From Pumilibacter intestinalis (GTDB taxonomy: Bacteria > Bacillota > Clostridia > Christensenellales > Pumilibacteraceae), in contig NZ_CALPCH010000005.1 in assembly GCF_943193005.1 (NCBI RefSeq), forward strand, positions 62,001-126,000: DNA of 64,000 nt, written 5' to 3'. Below are positions 37,811 to 48,385 of this stretch, piece after piece. The notes under the pieces were generated by a model that was not told the origin of the DNA, did no database searches, and saw only the letters and a list, made by a program, of their open reading frames with translations. Each line of letters opens with the position of its first letter. Positions within the stretch are counted from its first letter, which is position 1. Position numbers and translations under genes: made by a program.

Positions 37811-40800
37811 TTATTTTCCCAATGTCAACTCAGGTTTTTTCATAATGCCCATATCGTGCAAACAATATTCATACGACCACATATTGTTACCCGAATACCA
37901 CATATCCGGTCCTTTCCAATCTTTCGGCGTTGTCAAATGTAAAGTACCGAACGTATTGCCGCGCGTGCCGCAAAGCGTGAGTTCCAACATATGTTCGCCT
38001 TTTGCCACGTTTTCGATTTGCAACTTATACGGAGGCAACACTATTTTGCCCACATCGTTACCGTCCAACCGTGCGCTTACAAGCGCGCCGATATAATAAT
38101 CAGTCGTAACTGTAAGGTCACCCGCCTCGCACGTAAAAGGAATTTTGTACGTAACATTCGCTCCGTAAAACGGCATACCCTGTTTGCGCAACGCATCGAA
38201 CGTGATAACGGAGGGTAGCGCGGTAATTTTAGCATGTGCGCCGAGAGTTTCCACACCGAAATCGCCGAGCAAAAAAAGATTCTCCATGCTGATTCGCGCG
38301 CTTACGGGAACGCGAACGAGCAATTCGTTTTTGCCCTTTACGAGCGACGGCAATCGCATCGTATAAATTTCTTTATCCACATACCAACCGTCTTTTGCAA
38401 CGGGAATATCCTTACCGTTAAACCGCACCGAATCGGCATACTCGTATCCGAGCATACACGGCACGGCTGTTTCACTTTCAATTGTATAACGCAACCATAC
38501 GAATTCGCACGGCTCGATAGCAGATAATCGCCAAGGCTGCACATCGCACCCGTCGGCGGCGGGATACCCCAACTCGGAGCGCACAATGCGGTCAATGCGC
38601 AAAATTTCTTCGCGCGGCATAAATCGCTCGCCATCGCGCGACCATTCGGGCATATCGAGTACAAGTGCGTTAGGCTCACTGCGAACATACGAAACAAAAT
38701 CGGGAACGGCTATTTGTTGAGCAACCTTTTTCGTCTGCGTTGTCGGCACTCTTTTCTCTGTTTTTTCTTTGCTCGGCGCAAGCGAATACAAAAACGAATC
38801 GAGCGGATAACAGGGGGCAAAAATCACCGTATTGCCGTTTTCGTGAATATAGTCCGCTTGCCGTATCGTACCATCGAGCGTATTATACAGCGAAGGCGTA
38901 AACATACCTTTTACGGTAATGCGTAATTCATCGTAAGCGCAGTCATTTCCGTCCATGCGCGTCATATCGTCGCAATGCGCGATGAAAAGCCACTTGTTTT
39001 CGCCGTCTTGCCGCAAATTGTAAATCAAATCGTTTCTTCGCTCGCCGTTACCGCCAAATACCGAAATTTCGCGTTCGTCGCCGAGCGCGTCCAAAATTTC
39101 CGATTGTGAAAATCCGACTCTTTTTGACTTATTCCAAAGCGATTGCGCCGCATTATCAAGTATTCCGTCCACGCAATCGGGACAATCTCCGCATACCAAA
39201 ACTTTGCCGCCGCAGTCTGCAAACTCGTTGAGCGCGGCAAGCGTAGTGGAGCGCATGGTTTTAATCGGCGGGATAAGTACGGCTTTGTATTGCATTTCGC
39301 CCACGCAAAACCCGTTTTGGTTTTTTTGATACAATTCAGGCAACAGACTTTCGCTGAAAAAGTCGAAGTCGATTTGTCCGCGAAGCAGCCACGCCGTTAT
39401 GTTCACAAACTGTGTATCGAGCGTTTCCATGTCGGTTGCCGTATATTCTCTTACGCCGCCTATGAGCCAAGCGCTTTCTATCGGATGGAGTACCGCCACG
39501 TTTACCATAGACTTGCCGCGCGTAAGCGCCGTATTGAGCCGCGCGAAATGGTCTTCGATGTAGCCGTATTCAGTAAACCAACCCGATTGATAACTTATGC
39601 TTGCGGGATAGTCGCGTTTTGCCGAACCTCGCATACTCACCCAAGACAAATGCGGAACGCGGAGCGTTACGCCGAGCGCCGCCTGCCAATCGCCTTGAAA
39701 TTTGTGTCCGCGAAAATCGTAGTCCCAGCCTGTTACGCCGTATTCTTCGCTCATCATTTCGTTTCTGCCGTACTGATGCGCCGCCGACTGCGCTTGCTTT
39801 GCCGTAGTGAATTCTTTACGGTTACACAGCATATCGATACCGGGGATTTCAAATGTACGATAGTGCCGCATTGCTTCGCCTATTGCCCGCATTTGCGAGA
39901 GTAGCCACGGCTCTTCCATATAATGCCCCGTAAAGGCAATGCCGTTTTCATTGCACCATTTACCGATTTTATCGCTGAAATTCACGGCGAATAATTCGGT
40001 TGCGTGCGCAAAAAAATGATACCGCGCGGTATGGGGCGTTCCGTCGTTTTTATCCCAAACCACTTCGGGCATACGCGCAACGATATCGTATCCGTACTGT
40101 TGTTCGAAAGAAGAACGAAATGCTTGCGTCCACGGATACGCAACGTCTTTTCCGTCGCGCGCGTACTGTTTGAACGTCATTGTGTAATAGCTCGGCTCAT
40201 CGGTAAAAATCGCGGGAACGGATTTGCCGAATTCATCACCGAGTTCACGCTTATACGCTTCGTGCGTCACCTCTATAAACTTTTCCACCGCCGTAGCATT
40301 CATAGTGTCGAGATACGTATATCCATTAAATATACCCGACTTTTCGGCAAGCAACATATACGCATACCATTTTTCTCCGTTCGGTTTTTCGTTATCGGCA
40401 ACTACGGCATACGTCTTGATTTTTCCTTGCGCATCGAACAATATATCGTAGACGACAAGAAACTCGGGTTCTCGCTCATCGCTTGCGTGCAATCTCCGCA
40501 TATCTTCGGGCGCAGTGCGCGAAATCACAAGCATCTTTTGCCGAAACTCTTTGTGTTGCGTTACGTAGCCGCCTGCGGCTCCACTCGGCCAACGGTCTTC
40601 ATCGTACAAATATGAAAGCATTCCGTTTTTACGAGCGCGTTGGTTGCAAGCGCGCACAAGACGCATAAATTCCTTTCCCAAATACTCGGTACTCATGCCG
40701 CTTCGCGTGTGCATAAAAAAGCCGCCGAAACCCATTTCTTTCAATCGGTCTATTTGCCACAACAATACGTCTTCTTTCAAATCGGTATTCCACGCCCAAA

Positions 40801-40879
40801 AAGGCGCGCCGCGATATTCTGCGGGCGGATTTGCAAATATTTCCTCTACGCTTTGTTTTTCTTTATTTTCGATAGCCAT
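37811..40879 (-). CDS. GH106-like alpha-L-rhamnosidase
   Basis: 1,022 residues. The first 110 hold the GH106-like signature: PPAEYRGAPFWAWN, GFGGFFMHTRSGMSTEYL and YLYDEDRWPSGAAGG, followed by IFTDEPSYY and GHYMEEPWLLSQM in the barrel. C-terminal beta domains (about 750-990) complete it. GH106 enzymes release rhamnose from pectic polysaccharides and glycosides. The ATG has GGAAGGGA six bases upstream. No signal peptide, so it would act on imported oligosaccharides. Other large uncharacterised glycosidases share this fold, so specificity is inferred. Confidence 0.75.
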   Translation of the reverse strand: MAIENKEKQSVEEIFANPPAEYRGAPFWAWNTDLKEDVLLWQIDRLKEMGFGGFFMHTRSGMSTEYLGKEFMRLVRACNQRARKNGMLSYLYDEDRWPSGAAGGYVTQHKEFRQKMLVISRTAPEDMRRLHASDEREPEFLVVYDILFDAQGKIKTYAVVADNEKPNGEKWYAYMLLAEKSGIFNGYTYLDTMNATAVEKFIEVTHEAYKRELGDEFGKSVPAIFTDEPSYYTMTFKQYARDGKDVAYPWTQAFRSSFEQQYGYDIVARMPEVVWDKNDGTPHTARYHFFAHATELFAVNFSDKIGKWCNENGIAFTGHYMEEPWLLSQMRAIGEAMRHYRTFEIPGIDMLCNRKEFTTAKQAQSAAHQYGRNEMMSEEYGVTGWDYDFRGHKFQGDWQAALGVTLRVPHLSWVSMRGSAKRDYPASISYQSGWFTEYGYIEDHFARLNTALTRGKSMVNVAVLHPIESAWLIGGVREYTATDMETLDTQFVNITAWLLRGQIDFDFFSESLLPELYQKNQNGFCVGEMQYKAVLIPPIKTMRSTTLAALNEFADCGGKVLVCGDCPDCVDGILDNAAQSLWNKSKRVGFSQSEILDALGDEREISVFGGNGERRNDLIYNLRQDGENKWLFIAHCDDMTRMDGNDCAYDELRITVKGMFTPSLYNTLDGTIRQADYIHENGNTVIFAPCYPLDSFLYSLAPSKEKTEKRVPTTQTKKVAQQIAVPDFVSYVRSEPNALVLDMPEWSRDGERFMPREEILRIDRIVRSELGYPAADGCDVQPWRLSAIEPCEFVWLRYTIESETAVPCMLGYEYADSVRFNGKDIPVAKDGWYVDKEIYTMRLPSLVKGKNELLVRVPVSARISMENLFLLGDFGVETLGAHAKITALPSVITFDALRKQGMPFYGANVTYKIPFTCEAGDLTVTTDYYIGALVSARLDGNDVGKIVLPPYKLQIENVAKGEHMLELTLCGTRGNTFGTLHLTTPKDWKGPDMWYSGNNMWSYEYCLHDMGIMKKPELTLGK

Positions 40880-40964
40880 AAATTTCCCTTCCGCTTAGAA
40901 TACAGTCACGGGCGCATTACCGCATTGCAATGCACCCGCAACATTTTCTTGTATTTTCCGTTGT

Positions 40965-42239
40965 CTATTCTTCTTGCGCCGCAGAATACCAATACAGACC
41001 CGACGTATCCGCATTTTCGCCGTAGAACCATTTGTATATCGTTTCGGTATACGGCTTCGGCTTACCCTTATTTACCGAATCGCCGGGCGCATAAAACAAC
41101 CCGAAATGGTCTTCGTAATCGCTGATCGGCGTAGTATAGCAGTCGGTCATACGGAACAAAAACAGAGTTTCTACGAATTTTAGTCTGCTTTTTGTTATAT
41201 CCAATAAATCCTTATACAGCCTATCGATACGTTCTTGATCGTAAGAGAACCTATCTTCGCTGAATCCCGTTTCGGTAATCCAAACTTTTTTATCGCCGTC
41301 GCCGTGTTCTACCATCACGTCATGCAAATCTTCGCATGTATCCGCCGCAGCCGCTACGCCTCTGTAATCCGGATAGGGATGCCATGCGCAAATTTGAAAA
41401 TAATTCCATGAATTCGTATCCGAATACTCTTCGCCCGTGGGAATCTTTTTGGATTCTATCCACCGATACGTTTCTTCCAAATAAAGAGCAGTGCTGGGCG
41501 ACATCGTCATACCGGGAAACACCGTTACGTTCTTTTTGTCTACCTTTTGCAACCCGCGATTGGCGTACCAACAAAGGTCGGCGGTAATTCTTGCCGCTTC
41601 GCTCTCGGTAAATACGTTGGAGCTTCCTTTCACCCAACCGATCGGGTGCAAAAACGTACCGTCTACCATATCGAATTCGTTGCCAGGTTCCCAATAGGTT
41701 ATTTCCGGAAATTCGGTAGCAAGCAATTCGTAACAGTCGCCGTATAGTTTCAAAAACCGAACGTACATTTCGCGGTCATCGGTCGGGTGCGGCACACATT
41801 GCACGTCGGAATTGTGGCACCCTACCGGATATATAAACGCGTGGTTCATAACTAAAATACGTTCAACGCCCGCTTCTTTGAGCCGTGCAAAATATTCGTG
41901 ATAAATATTCGCCGTTCCTTGCAAAATACTGATTTCGTCCGAATCGGGCGCTCTGCGAATAATATTGTGCAAATGCATCCACACGCGCATACTCTTTACG
42001 CCGAGTGCTTTGACGTTTCCGATAATGAAATCGTTGTCGACCTCTACATCTACGCCGCCGTTCATTTCCGACGACAATTCGCTCAATCCGAACATATATT
42101 TATTTTGGTCTATCGTTAAAACGTCGGTAGTTGTAGGAATTTTTTCCCGCTCGGTTTTTCCGTTCGTTTTACCGCCCGCAGTACAACCCGCAAACGCGCA
42201 ACACAAAATCAACAATATCGCTACAAAACTTTTTTTCAT
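40965..42239 (-). CDS. GH-A clan lipoprotein glycosidase (GH39-like)
   Basis: 424 residues with a lipoprotein signal peptide (lipobox FAGC, Cys19). The TIM barrel has the acid/base glutamate in YWEPGNEFD (about 183) and the nucleophile in VWITETGFS (about 323), as in GH39 and related GH-A families. It is therefore tethered to the outer face of the membrane and should trim polymers before import. The ATG overlaps the stop of the surface protein gene (ATGA). The exact family and sugar cannot be fixed from sequence alone. Confidence 0.75.
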   Translation of the reverse strand: MKKSFVAILLILCCAFAGCTAGGKTNGKTEREKIPTTTDVLTIDQNKYMFGLSELSSEMNGGVDVEVDNDFIIGNVKALGVKSMRVWMHLHNIIRRAPDSDEISILQGTANIYHEYFARLKEAGVERILVMNHAFIYPVGCHNSDVQCVPHPTDDREMYVRFLKLYGDCYELLATEFPEITYWEPGNEFDMVDGTFLHPIGWVKGSSNVFTESEAARITADLCWYANRGLQKVDKKNVTVFPGMTMSPSTALYLEETYRWIESKKIPTGEEYSDTNSWNYFQICAWHPYPDYRGVAAAADTCEDLHDVMVEHGDGDKKVWITETGFSEDRFSYDQERIDRLYKDLLDITKSRLKFVETLFLFRMTDCYTTPISDYEDHFGLFYAPGDSVNKGKPKPYTETIYKWFYGENADTSGLYWYSAAQEE

Positions 42240-44905
42240 TTTTCTTCCCTCTTTGTTCTACGCAACACCGCTACGGCAGTTAATGCCGCAAACACAAAAA
42301 CGATACCCGCAACGCTTTCCGCACTCGCAACGCTACCGCAGCCACAACCTTTCTTTTCTTCCGCTTGGTTTTCGTTCTCCCCGAATTCGGGTTTTACTTT
42401 ATCGATATCATCGTCGATATTCGGATCGTAATCTTGCGTTGTGATTTCTATCTCGGCGTCCAAAGAATGAACGCTTACCGTATCGAGCAATACCGCCGAT
42501 CCGTCGCCGACCGAAAAAGTAAGTTCGCCGAATGCCCTATCTTGCGGTAATTCGAATACCGCCGCCGGCTCGTAAATCAGTTTTATAGGTTCATTCGTAG
42601 CGGCATATCCTATCGAAAGATTTCCGTTTTGAACGCGAACGCATAAAATACCGCTTTCTCCGCTCATTATTTTAGCTGCGCGCGCTCCCGTGCTGATCGT
42701 TTTGATTCCTTTTCCGATTACCGCGCCTTCCGATGCCGTAATACCCACGCCGTTCGGTAGCATTACGTCAATCGCGCCGTTTACTACCGATTTGACTTTA
42801 GCGTACATAATAAAGTCACCGAATTTATCTTTGGTTGTAGCCGTGGCGCCGCCCGAAAGCAATACGCTTTCTCCCAAGTCTTGCGCATCGGTGCTCTTTG
42901 TTAAACTTTGCGCAACATTCTCGTTTTGCGCGTTTATATTGTTTACCGAGAAACTGCTTATACGGAACGATGCCGCATTATGCCCCGCCACTACAACGTA
43001 ACCGTTTGTGTCGTTATATGCAAACGTGCCGCGCAAAATACCCATTTCGGAAGCGGGCGCACCGACGGGTGCAAAATATACTTCGATTTCGCCCTCTATC
43101 ACTACAAGCATTACGTTATACGCTATCAAATTGTTTTCTTCGTCTCTGTTGTTCCAAAAAGAAACATCGCCCATAACGGTTTTGCCCGACACACCGCCGC
43201 CGCCCGCAATCTCCATACCGCGCGTTTTTTTGGTAAATACAATATACGGATTACTCCAAGCCGCGCCCGAAAGCGTTTGCCTCCCGAAAGAGAACAACAT
43301 AGCGGTTTCGTTTTTCGCCGTATCGTCGGTTACGGTAACGGTAAAACGGCAAATATATTCGCTGTATTTTTGCTTGGGGCCAAACAGCATGTTCACGTCG
43401 CTTTCGGAAAACTGCACGTAATTCCTTGTTTGCCCCGCTTTATACAACGGACTCGTACACCCCTGCATAAGCCATTCGTTTCGATTTACATAATATTGAT
43501 ACAGCGTTTCGCCCGATTCCTCATACGTGCGCATACCTTTGAAATTGATAGCGCGATTTTGCGCGTCGATAACCGCATCATAAGAATAGCCTTGCATGCG
43601 CGCGTCGTCGAATACCACGTATCCCGCAGTCGTTTCGCTTTCGCCTATATGTTTGGTTCCGAGCTTAAATATCCCGCCGAAATCGCCGCCTTTTAGCGTA
43701 TACGTTGCTTCGCCTATTGTAATTTTTATTCTTCCGTCGCTGTATCCTTCAAACGCAACCGTAACGGTATTGTTGTCGTCTATTTGTTCCGCTTCGGTCG
43801 TTTCGGTAATTGCGCCATCTGCTACCGTAACCGCACGATATGACTTATTGCTTGTCTTTTCCAATCCTGCAAAAAACTTTCCGCCACCCAGTTCCATACC
43901 GAACACGGTAGACGGCGATATTTGCGAAAGTTCGGCTTCTACCGAGAACGCAAATTGCTTATCCACGCGTACGTCGCGCGTAATGCCGCGCGCATTGGTT
44001 ATAGTGCCGTCTTGTTTTCCCGTAACGATTTTCACATCTGCCGTAGGCCCCACGGCAAGCGTAGATGAATCGAAATACGTAACCGCCCATTTTGCGTTCG
44101 GCACTTTCATGTTGTCGAACATAAACGCGCTTTGCGTAAAATCGTCTTCGAAAACCGTTTGCTCGTTCTCTTTTACCGCAAAATTCGTAACGGTCATTTT
44201 GATGCTTCCCATAGACGTAAACCCGTAATAGCCGTCGCATTCCACATTGTCGTACGATGCTTGCGGAGCCGACGGACATGACGTACCCGCTTCATACATA
44301 TACAAATCGAGTTTATACATCGTAGCGCCGTCGCTTTCACGATTATCTTCTTTCTTTGTCAGCACATACCGCATTGACGTTTTGGCAAAACCAAAAGGCG
44401 AAACCGAATATGACGCGAAATTGCTTTGCGTCGTGTCTACGGGCCCGCCGCTCGTACCCTGTTTATCGTCCATCAAAGTAGTGCGGTTATCCGGCCAAAA
44501 CCAAGTGCCGACGTCGGCGTATTCCATAGAGCTGTTATAGCGGGGCAACCCGAACACGAACGCTATCCACCCGCCGCCGCTTACTTGCATATCGAACGAA
44601 ATCTCGACATCGTCGGTAACGTGATGCTCCATAGGACTGATACACGAGCCCCATCTGCTGTCGCCGTTATACCGAAGCGAATATTCGCCCGTTTGCAACT
44701 CGGCGTTCACGGGGTCTTTCCATTCTTCCGAAAAAGTCGTTCCGTCAAAATCTTCGGAAAAAATATCGGCTTGTATTTCGGCGGCGTATGCCTTTTGTCT
44801 TACGGAAACAGACGTCATGCCAAGCGCAAGAGCTGCGGCAAGCAACAACGCCGTGAATCCCAATGCGGCAAATCTTTTTTTGCATTTTGTTTGTGAATTT
44901 CTCAT
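42236..44905 (-). CDS. Surface glycan-binding protein with cysteine-rich C-terminal anchor
   Basis: 889 residues behind AAGGAGG. A signal peptide (1-41, ending KAYA) precedes three to four beta-sandwich modules of lamin-G/concanavalin type (first one DIFSEDFDGTTFSEEWK), no catalytic motif seen. The end is unusual: an acidic linker, then KKGCGCGS, a membrane helix and the basic tail RRTKREEK. That layout (Cys-Gly cluster, helix, arginines) resembles processed C-terminal sorting signals such as MYXO-CTERM. It probably binds polysaccharide on the cell surface. It follows a permease gene after 12 bases and overlaps the GH-A lipoprotein gene. Confidence 0.7.
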   Translation of the reverse strand: MRNSQTKCKKRFAALGFTALLLAAALALGMTSVSVRQKAYAAEIQADIFSEDFDGTTFSEEWKDPVNAELQTGEYSLRYNGDSRWGSCISPMEHHVTDDVEISFDMQVSGGGWIAFVFGLPRYNSSMEYADVGTWFWPDNRTTLMDDKQGTSGGPVDTTQSNFASYSVSPFGFAKTSMRYVLTKKEDNRESDGATMYKLDLYMYEAGTSCPSAPQASYDNVECDGYYGFTSMGSIKMTVTNFAVKENEQTVFEDDFTQSAFMFDNMKVPNAKWAVTYFDSSTLAVGPTADVKIVTGKQDGTITNARGITRDVRVDKQFAFSVEAELSQISPSTVFGMELGGGKFFAGLEKTSNKSYRAVTVADGAITETTEAEQIDDNNTVTVAFEGYSDGRIKITIGEATYTLKGGDFGGIFKLGTKHIGESETTAGYVVFDDARMQGYSYDAVIDAQNRAINFKGMRTYEESGETLYQYYVNRNEWLMQGCTSPLYKAGQTRNYVQFSESDVNMLFGPKQKYSEYICRFTVTVTDDTAKNETAMLFSFGRQTLSGAAWSNPYIVFTKKTRGMEIAGGGGVSGKTVMGDVSFWNNRDEENNLIAYNVMLVVIEGEIEVYFAPVGAPASEMGILRGTFAYNDTNGYVVVAGHNAASFRISSFSVNNINAQNENVAQSLTKSTDAQDLGESVLLSGGATATTKDKFGDFIMYAKVKSVVNGAIDVMLPNGVGITASEGAVIGKGIKTISTGARAAKIMSGESGILCVRVQNGNLSIGYAATNEPIKLIYEPAAVFELPQDRAFGELTFSVGDGSAVLLDTVSVHSLDAEIEITTQDYDPNIDDDIDKVKPEFGENENQAEEKKGCGCGSVASAESVAGIVFVFAALTAVAVLRRTKREEK

Positions 44906-44917
44906 TCTCTTTCCTCC

Positions 44918-45868
44918 TTAAAATTGAACGTCGGGCGTAAACTTTTTCACAAGCAAGCGAACGGCTATGATAATCGGCAACATAATCAGCGAAAACGTCA
45001 TGCCTATCGTCGCCGCCTGTATCATATTGCCCGATCCTCCCGTATCCACGCTCGTAAAAATATACCACCCTATCGTCATAAATTTGTTGTCTATGCCGGG
45101 ATTTATCGCGATAAGCATAGGTTGCATGGTAAAACTGAGTACGCTCGTCACTACGCCTATCATAAACACGCCTACGGTAGACATAACAAGCGGCAAAACA
45201 ATCGACCACGCCTCTCGCCAAAAACCGATTCCGTCCAGTCTTGCCGATTCGGTAATATCTTCGGGAATGCGTTGCATAGCGCCGCACAAAACCACGGTGT
45301 TGCCGCCCAGTCCCGCCCAAATGCAAAACACAATGATAATGCCCCACATTTTATCCGAGTTATAGCCGAGCCAATCAACACGATGCCCAACGAGTTTTTC
45401 CACAAGCAACGCAATAGGTCCGAAATCCGAACTGAACATGTGCCGAACCATCATACAAAGCACAACCAATGATATTATGTTGGGCAGGAAAAATACGACT
45501 TGAAAGAATTTGCGAAAGCGAATCTTTTTGTAGAAACTGTACGCGATGATAAACGATATGGGGAATATCACAATGTTTATAAGAATCGCTCTGAAACTGT
45601 TGACAAAAGCGTTGAATTCGCCCGGATCGCCGCCCAATATCATCGATTTGAAAACCGAAACATACCCTTCAAGTCCGCGCCACACGTACGACGCCGTAGG
45701 CACGTCGAATCGCTTGAGCGTAAGCAATATCGTATCGAAATTCACATACACCCAAAACACCGCAAAATTGATTACCGGAATAATAATAAGCGACAGAATA
45801 AAGAGATACTTTCGTGCCGTACGGTTCAGCTTGAATTTTTTCTTTTTTACGGGGATTGCTGTATCCAT
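44918..45868 (-). CDS. CUT1 sugar ABC transporter permease (MalF/LplB-like)
   Basis: 316 residues from ATG 45,868 (GGAGAA upstream). Six membrane segments and the ATPase-contact loop ESARLDGIGFWREAWSIVLPL in outline (EAA motif) identify a binding-protein-dependent permease. It pairs with the permease at 47,473-48,369 and the binding protein between them. No ATPase gene is present, so a shared MsmX-like ATPase encoded elsewhere is expected. It likely imports oligosaccharides freed by the surface glycosidase. Confidence 0.88.
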   Translation of the reverse strand: MDTAIPVKKKKFKLNRTARKYLFILSLIIIPVINFAVFWVYVNFDTILLTLKRFDVPTASYVWRGLEGYVSVFKSMILGGDPGEFNAFVNSFRAILINIVIFPISFIIAYSFYKKIRFRKFFQVVFFLPNIISLVVLCMMVRHMFSSDFGPIALLVEKLVGHRVDWLGYNSDKMWGIIIVFCIWAGLGGNTVVLCGAMQRIPEDITESARLDGIGFWREAWSIVLPLVMSTVGVFMIGVVTSVLSFTMQPMLIAINPGIDNKFMTIGWYIFTSVDTGGSGNMIQAATIGMTFSLIMLPIIIAVRLLVKKFTPDVQF

Positions 45869-45876
45869 ACGTTCTC

Positions 45877-47436
45877 CTATTCGATACCGAGTTCTGTTTT
45901 CCAAGTGTTAAAATATGATTTTGTTACCGTATATACGTTTCTGCTGTTTTTCTCACCTACCATGATTTGTTCGCCCGTCATGGTGCGCATATCGTTTATA
46001 ATGGAAGACGTTGCGGTACGACCGAACATGGTAGGACGCTTATACAAATACATAGGCGAAACGTCTTCCACCGCTTTATTTGCGGGATAGTTGGAAACAC
46101 GGATATCGGAGTCGAAATATATATCAAGATAACTTTGCGTATACGGACTCCATTCGTAATCGGGTTCCGCTTCGAGCGGATTATAATCAAACGGACGCAT
46201 CGTTCCCGTCCTTTTTGTAAAGTCCAAAAGCATTTCTTCGTTGCACAAGTACACAAGGAACTCTTTCGCCATATCTTTGTTTACGGCTCCCGACGGAATA
46301 AAAATCGTTTCATCGTTCATAAAGTAATTTATCTTCGCCGACATACCGTTCTCATTTTTCATTGCTTTCGTACCATCGTCGAATAAAGGCATACTCATCA
46401 TTTTGAAAACGTGATCTTTGTTGGTAATATACTCCTCCATCTCTTTATAGCTGAACGAACCGACAAGCGCAAGCGCGCTTTCTCCACGTGCAAAAATTCT
46501 TTCGGCCTCTTGCACGGTATGTTCTTCTATGTTGGCAACGGTGTTTTTCCACTCCCCGCCTTCGCCTACGATAAGCGTACGCCACTGGTCGATAGCCTTT
46601 TGTATACCTTTCTGTTTCCACACTTCGGCGCTTTCGAAGTTATAAAAATCGTAATACGCGCCGTCGCCTTCGTTCACGGCGAGCGTATTTTCTTCGTAAA
46701 CGCCTTGGTATTGCGCCCACCACACCGCCATGTAGTATTCGAGCCAGTGCATACCGTCGGCAAAAGGAAGCGAGAACGGTTTGATTCCGTCGTTTCGCGC
46801 AAGCACGTCGGCGCAGTACGCCGCAAGATCTTCCACCGTTTCGGGAGGCGCAGTCCATTTGTCGCCCACATTCCAAGCGCCCTCTTTAGCGGTAGTGTGC
46901 GACGTGGAAAGCAATATGGTTTCATTGTACGCAATAGACATGCCTACGCTCGCCCACGGCATCATCCACGGATAGTACGAGCCTTGCCCGTAAATACGTT
47001 GCGAATAATTCTTTTTCACAACGTCCGCATCCATAAAATCTTTGACCTTGCGTTTGCCTGAAGAAGTGTTCACTTCGGCTTCGTATACCGATTCGAGATT
47101 TTCGATATAACCGAGCGACACCCATTCCGTCCAAGCCGTCGAGCCTTGCGTCATATAAATGTCGGCAAGGTTTTGTCCCGATTTGAGATACGTGTTTACC
47201 GTGTTTGTAATCGTAGTGTCGGGAATGAGCTTATACTTAAAGCCGGGATGCTCATCTTGATATTTCTTTGCGGCATACTCGAGCCAATCGCTGCCGTATC
47301 CGCCTTCAAAATACCGAATCGTAAGTACGCCCTTTTCGGTTTGAAGCGCCGTACTGCACCCCGTAAGTCCTACCATTACCGAAAACGACAGGACTACCGT
47401 AAGAACGGCGCACAACATTTTTTTGACGTTTTTCAT
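45877..47436 (-). CDS. Extracellular sugar-binding lipoprotein
   Basis: 519 residues from ATG 47,436 (GGTGG eight bases upstream). Lipobox GLTGC with Cys27, then a family 1 solute-binding protein fold: LTIRYFEGGYGSDWLEYAAK, the long central region with YAAKKYQDEHPGFKYK, and ARGESALALVGSF. It captures oligosaccharides and hands them to the two permeases on either side. Long linkers and many aromatic residues suggest a large glycan ligand. The nearest relatives should be CUT1 binding proteins; the ligand is not identifiable here. Confidence 0.85.
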   Translation of the reverse strand: MKNVKKMLCAVLTVVLSFSVMVGLTGCSTALQTEKGVLTIRYFEGGYGSDWLEYAAKKYQDEHPGFKYKLIPDTTITNTVNTYLKSGQNLADIYMTQGSTAWTEWVSLGYIENLESVYEAEVNTSSGKRKVKDFMDADVVKKNYSQRIYGQGSYYPWMMPWASVGMSIAYNETILLSTSHTTAKEGAWNVGDKWTAPPETVEDLAAYCADVLARNDGIKPFSLPFADGMHWLEYYMAVWWAQYQGVYEENTLAVNEGDGAYYDFYNFESAEVWKQKGIQKAIDQWRTLIVGEGGEWKNTVANIEEHTVQEAERIFARGESALALVGSFSYKEMEEYITNKDHVFKMMSMPLFDDGTKAMKNENGMSAKINYFMNDETIFIPSGAVNKDMAKEFLVYLCNEEMLLDFTKRTGTMRPFDYNPLEAEPDYEWSPYTQSYLDIYFDSDIRVSNYPANKAVEDVSPMYLYKRPTMFGRTATSSIINDMRTMTGEQIMVGEKNSRNVYTVTKSYFNTWKTELGIE

Positions 47437-47472
47437 GTTTATTACCACCTTATATAATTTTTGAAATTAGTT

Positions 47473-48369
47473 TTATCCTTTGATTCCGCCGCCCATGCTG
47501 AAACTCATAATCTTCTTTTGGAACGCCGCAAACAACGCAACCACAGGCACAATGGAGATTATCATTGCGGCGAATAGTTTGGGATAATCGCCCGAAAACT
47601 GCGAAAAGCCGTTTGTGACCTGCGTGGAAATGTAGTAAATACCCACTGAAAGCGTTTGGTGCGAAGGCAAATACAAATACGGCGTCATATAGTCGTTCCA
47701 AATACCGATAAACCCGAGTAGCCATTGCGCGCCGAACACGGCGGAAAGTTGCGGCAAATAGATTTGCAAGAAGATTCGCCAATGTCCCGCGCCGTCTATC
47801 TCCGCCGCTTCGTGATACGTGCGCGAAATGTTTTGAAACACGCTGCCGAACAACAAAAACGCAAATCCGAAGCCGTTTGTTGCCGTGAGGAGTATTCCGG
47901 GAATGCTGTCGAATATGCCGATTTTCACAAACAAATTATACTGCGAAGGCAACGTACCCGTAATATTTACAAGCATAGGTATCATAGCCACCCAATACAG
48001 CACATGCTTTCCCTTAAAGTCGTGCAATGCGTACGCATACGCCGTACATGCACAGAAAAACAAATTGATGAGCGGCATAGCAACCGACAGAATTATGGAA
48101 TTGAGAAACATAGAACCCAAATTGAATTCCGAAAAGATTTTACCGAAATTCCCGAGCGATTTAATGGGTTCAACGGGAAATCCCCACGGATTTGCAGAAA
48201 ACTCGATTTTGTTTTTCATGGAATTGTATACCAGCCACAAAAACGGAAATATCAGCGTTGCGGCGTATACAAAGTAAATAACGCACAGTACGGCAAGCGT
48301 TACGCGGTGCTCCCGCGGTTTCTTTTTAACTACCCTCACGGGTGCGTTTTTATTTATTGCTACATTCAT
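47473..48369 (-). CDS. CUT1 sugar ABC transporter permease (MalG-like)
   Basis: 298 residues from ATG 48,369 (GGAGAAATAT upstream). The EAA loop is EAAEIDGAGHWRIFLQIYLPQ in outline, with six membrane helices and the usual ending MSFSMGGGIKG of MalG-type permeases. It is the second half of the translocation channel with the 44,918 permease. It starts 16 bases after the large Ig-like lipoprotein gene, showing that the lipoprotein belongs to the same operon. Confidence 0.88.
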   Translation of the reverse strand: MNVAINKNAPVRVVKKKPREHRVTLAVLCVIYFVYAATLIFPFLWLVYNSMKNKIEFSANPWGFPVEPIKSLGNFGKIFSEFNLGSMFLNSIILSVAMPLINLFFCACTAYAYALHDFKGKHVLYWVAMIPMLVNITGTLPSQYNLFVKIGIFDSIPGILLTATNGFGFAFLLFGSVFQNISRTYHEAAEIDGAGHWRIFLQIYLPQLSAVFGAQWLLGFIGIWNDYMTPYLYLPSHQTLSVGIYYISTQVTNGFSQFSGDYPKLFAAMIISIVPVVALFAAFQKKIMSFSMGGGIKG

Positions 48370-48385
48370 ATATTTCTCCGTGTGT

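Noticed and set aside
40880-40964. Inverted repeat between the GH106-like and GH-A lipoprotein genes as a terminator
   Set aside because: The stem is imperfect and no T run follows on the transcribed strand; the operon probably continues through it.
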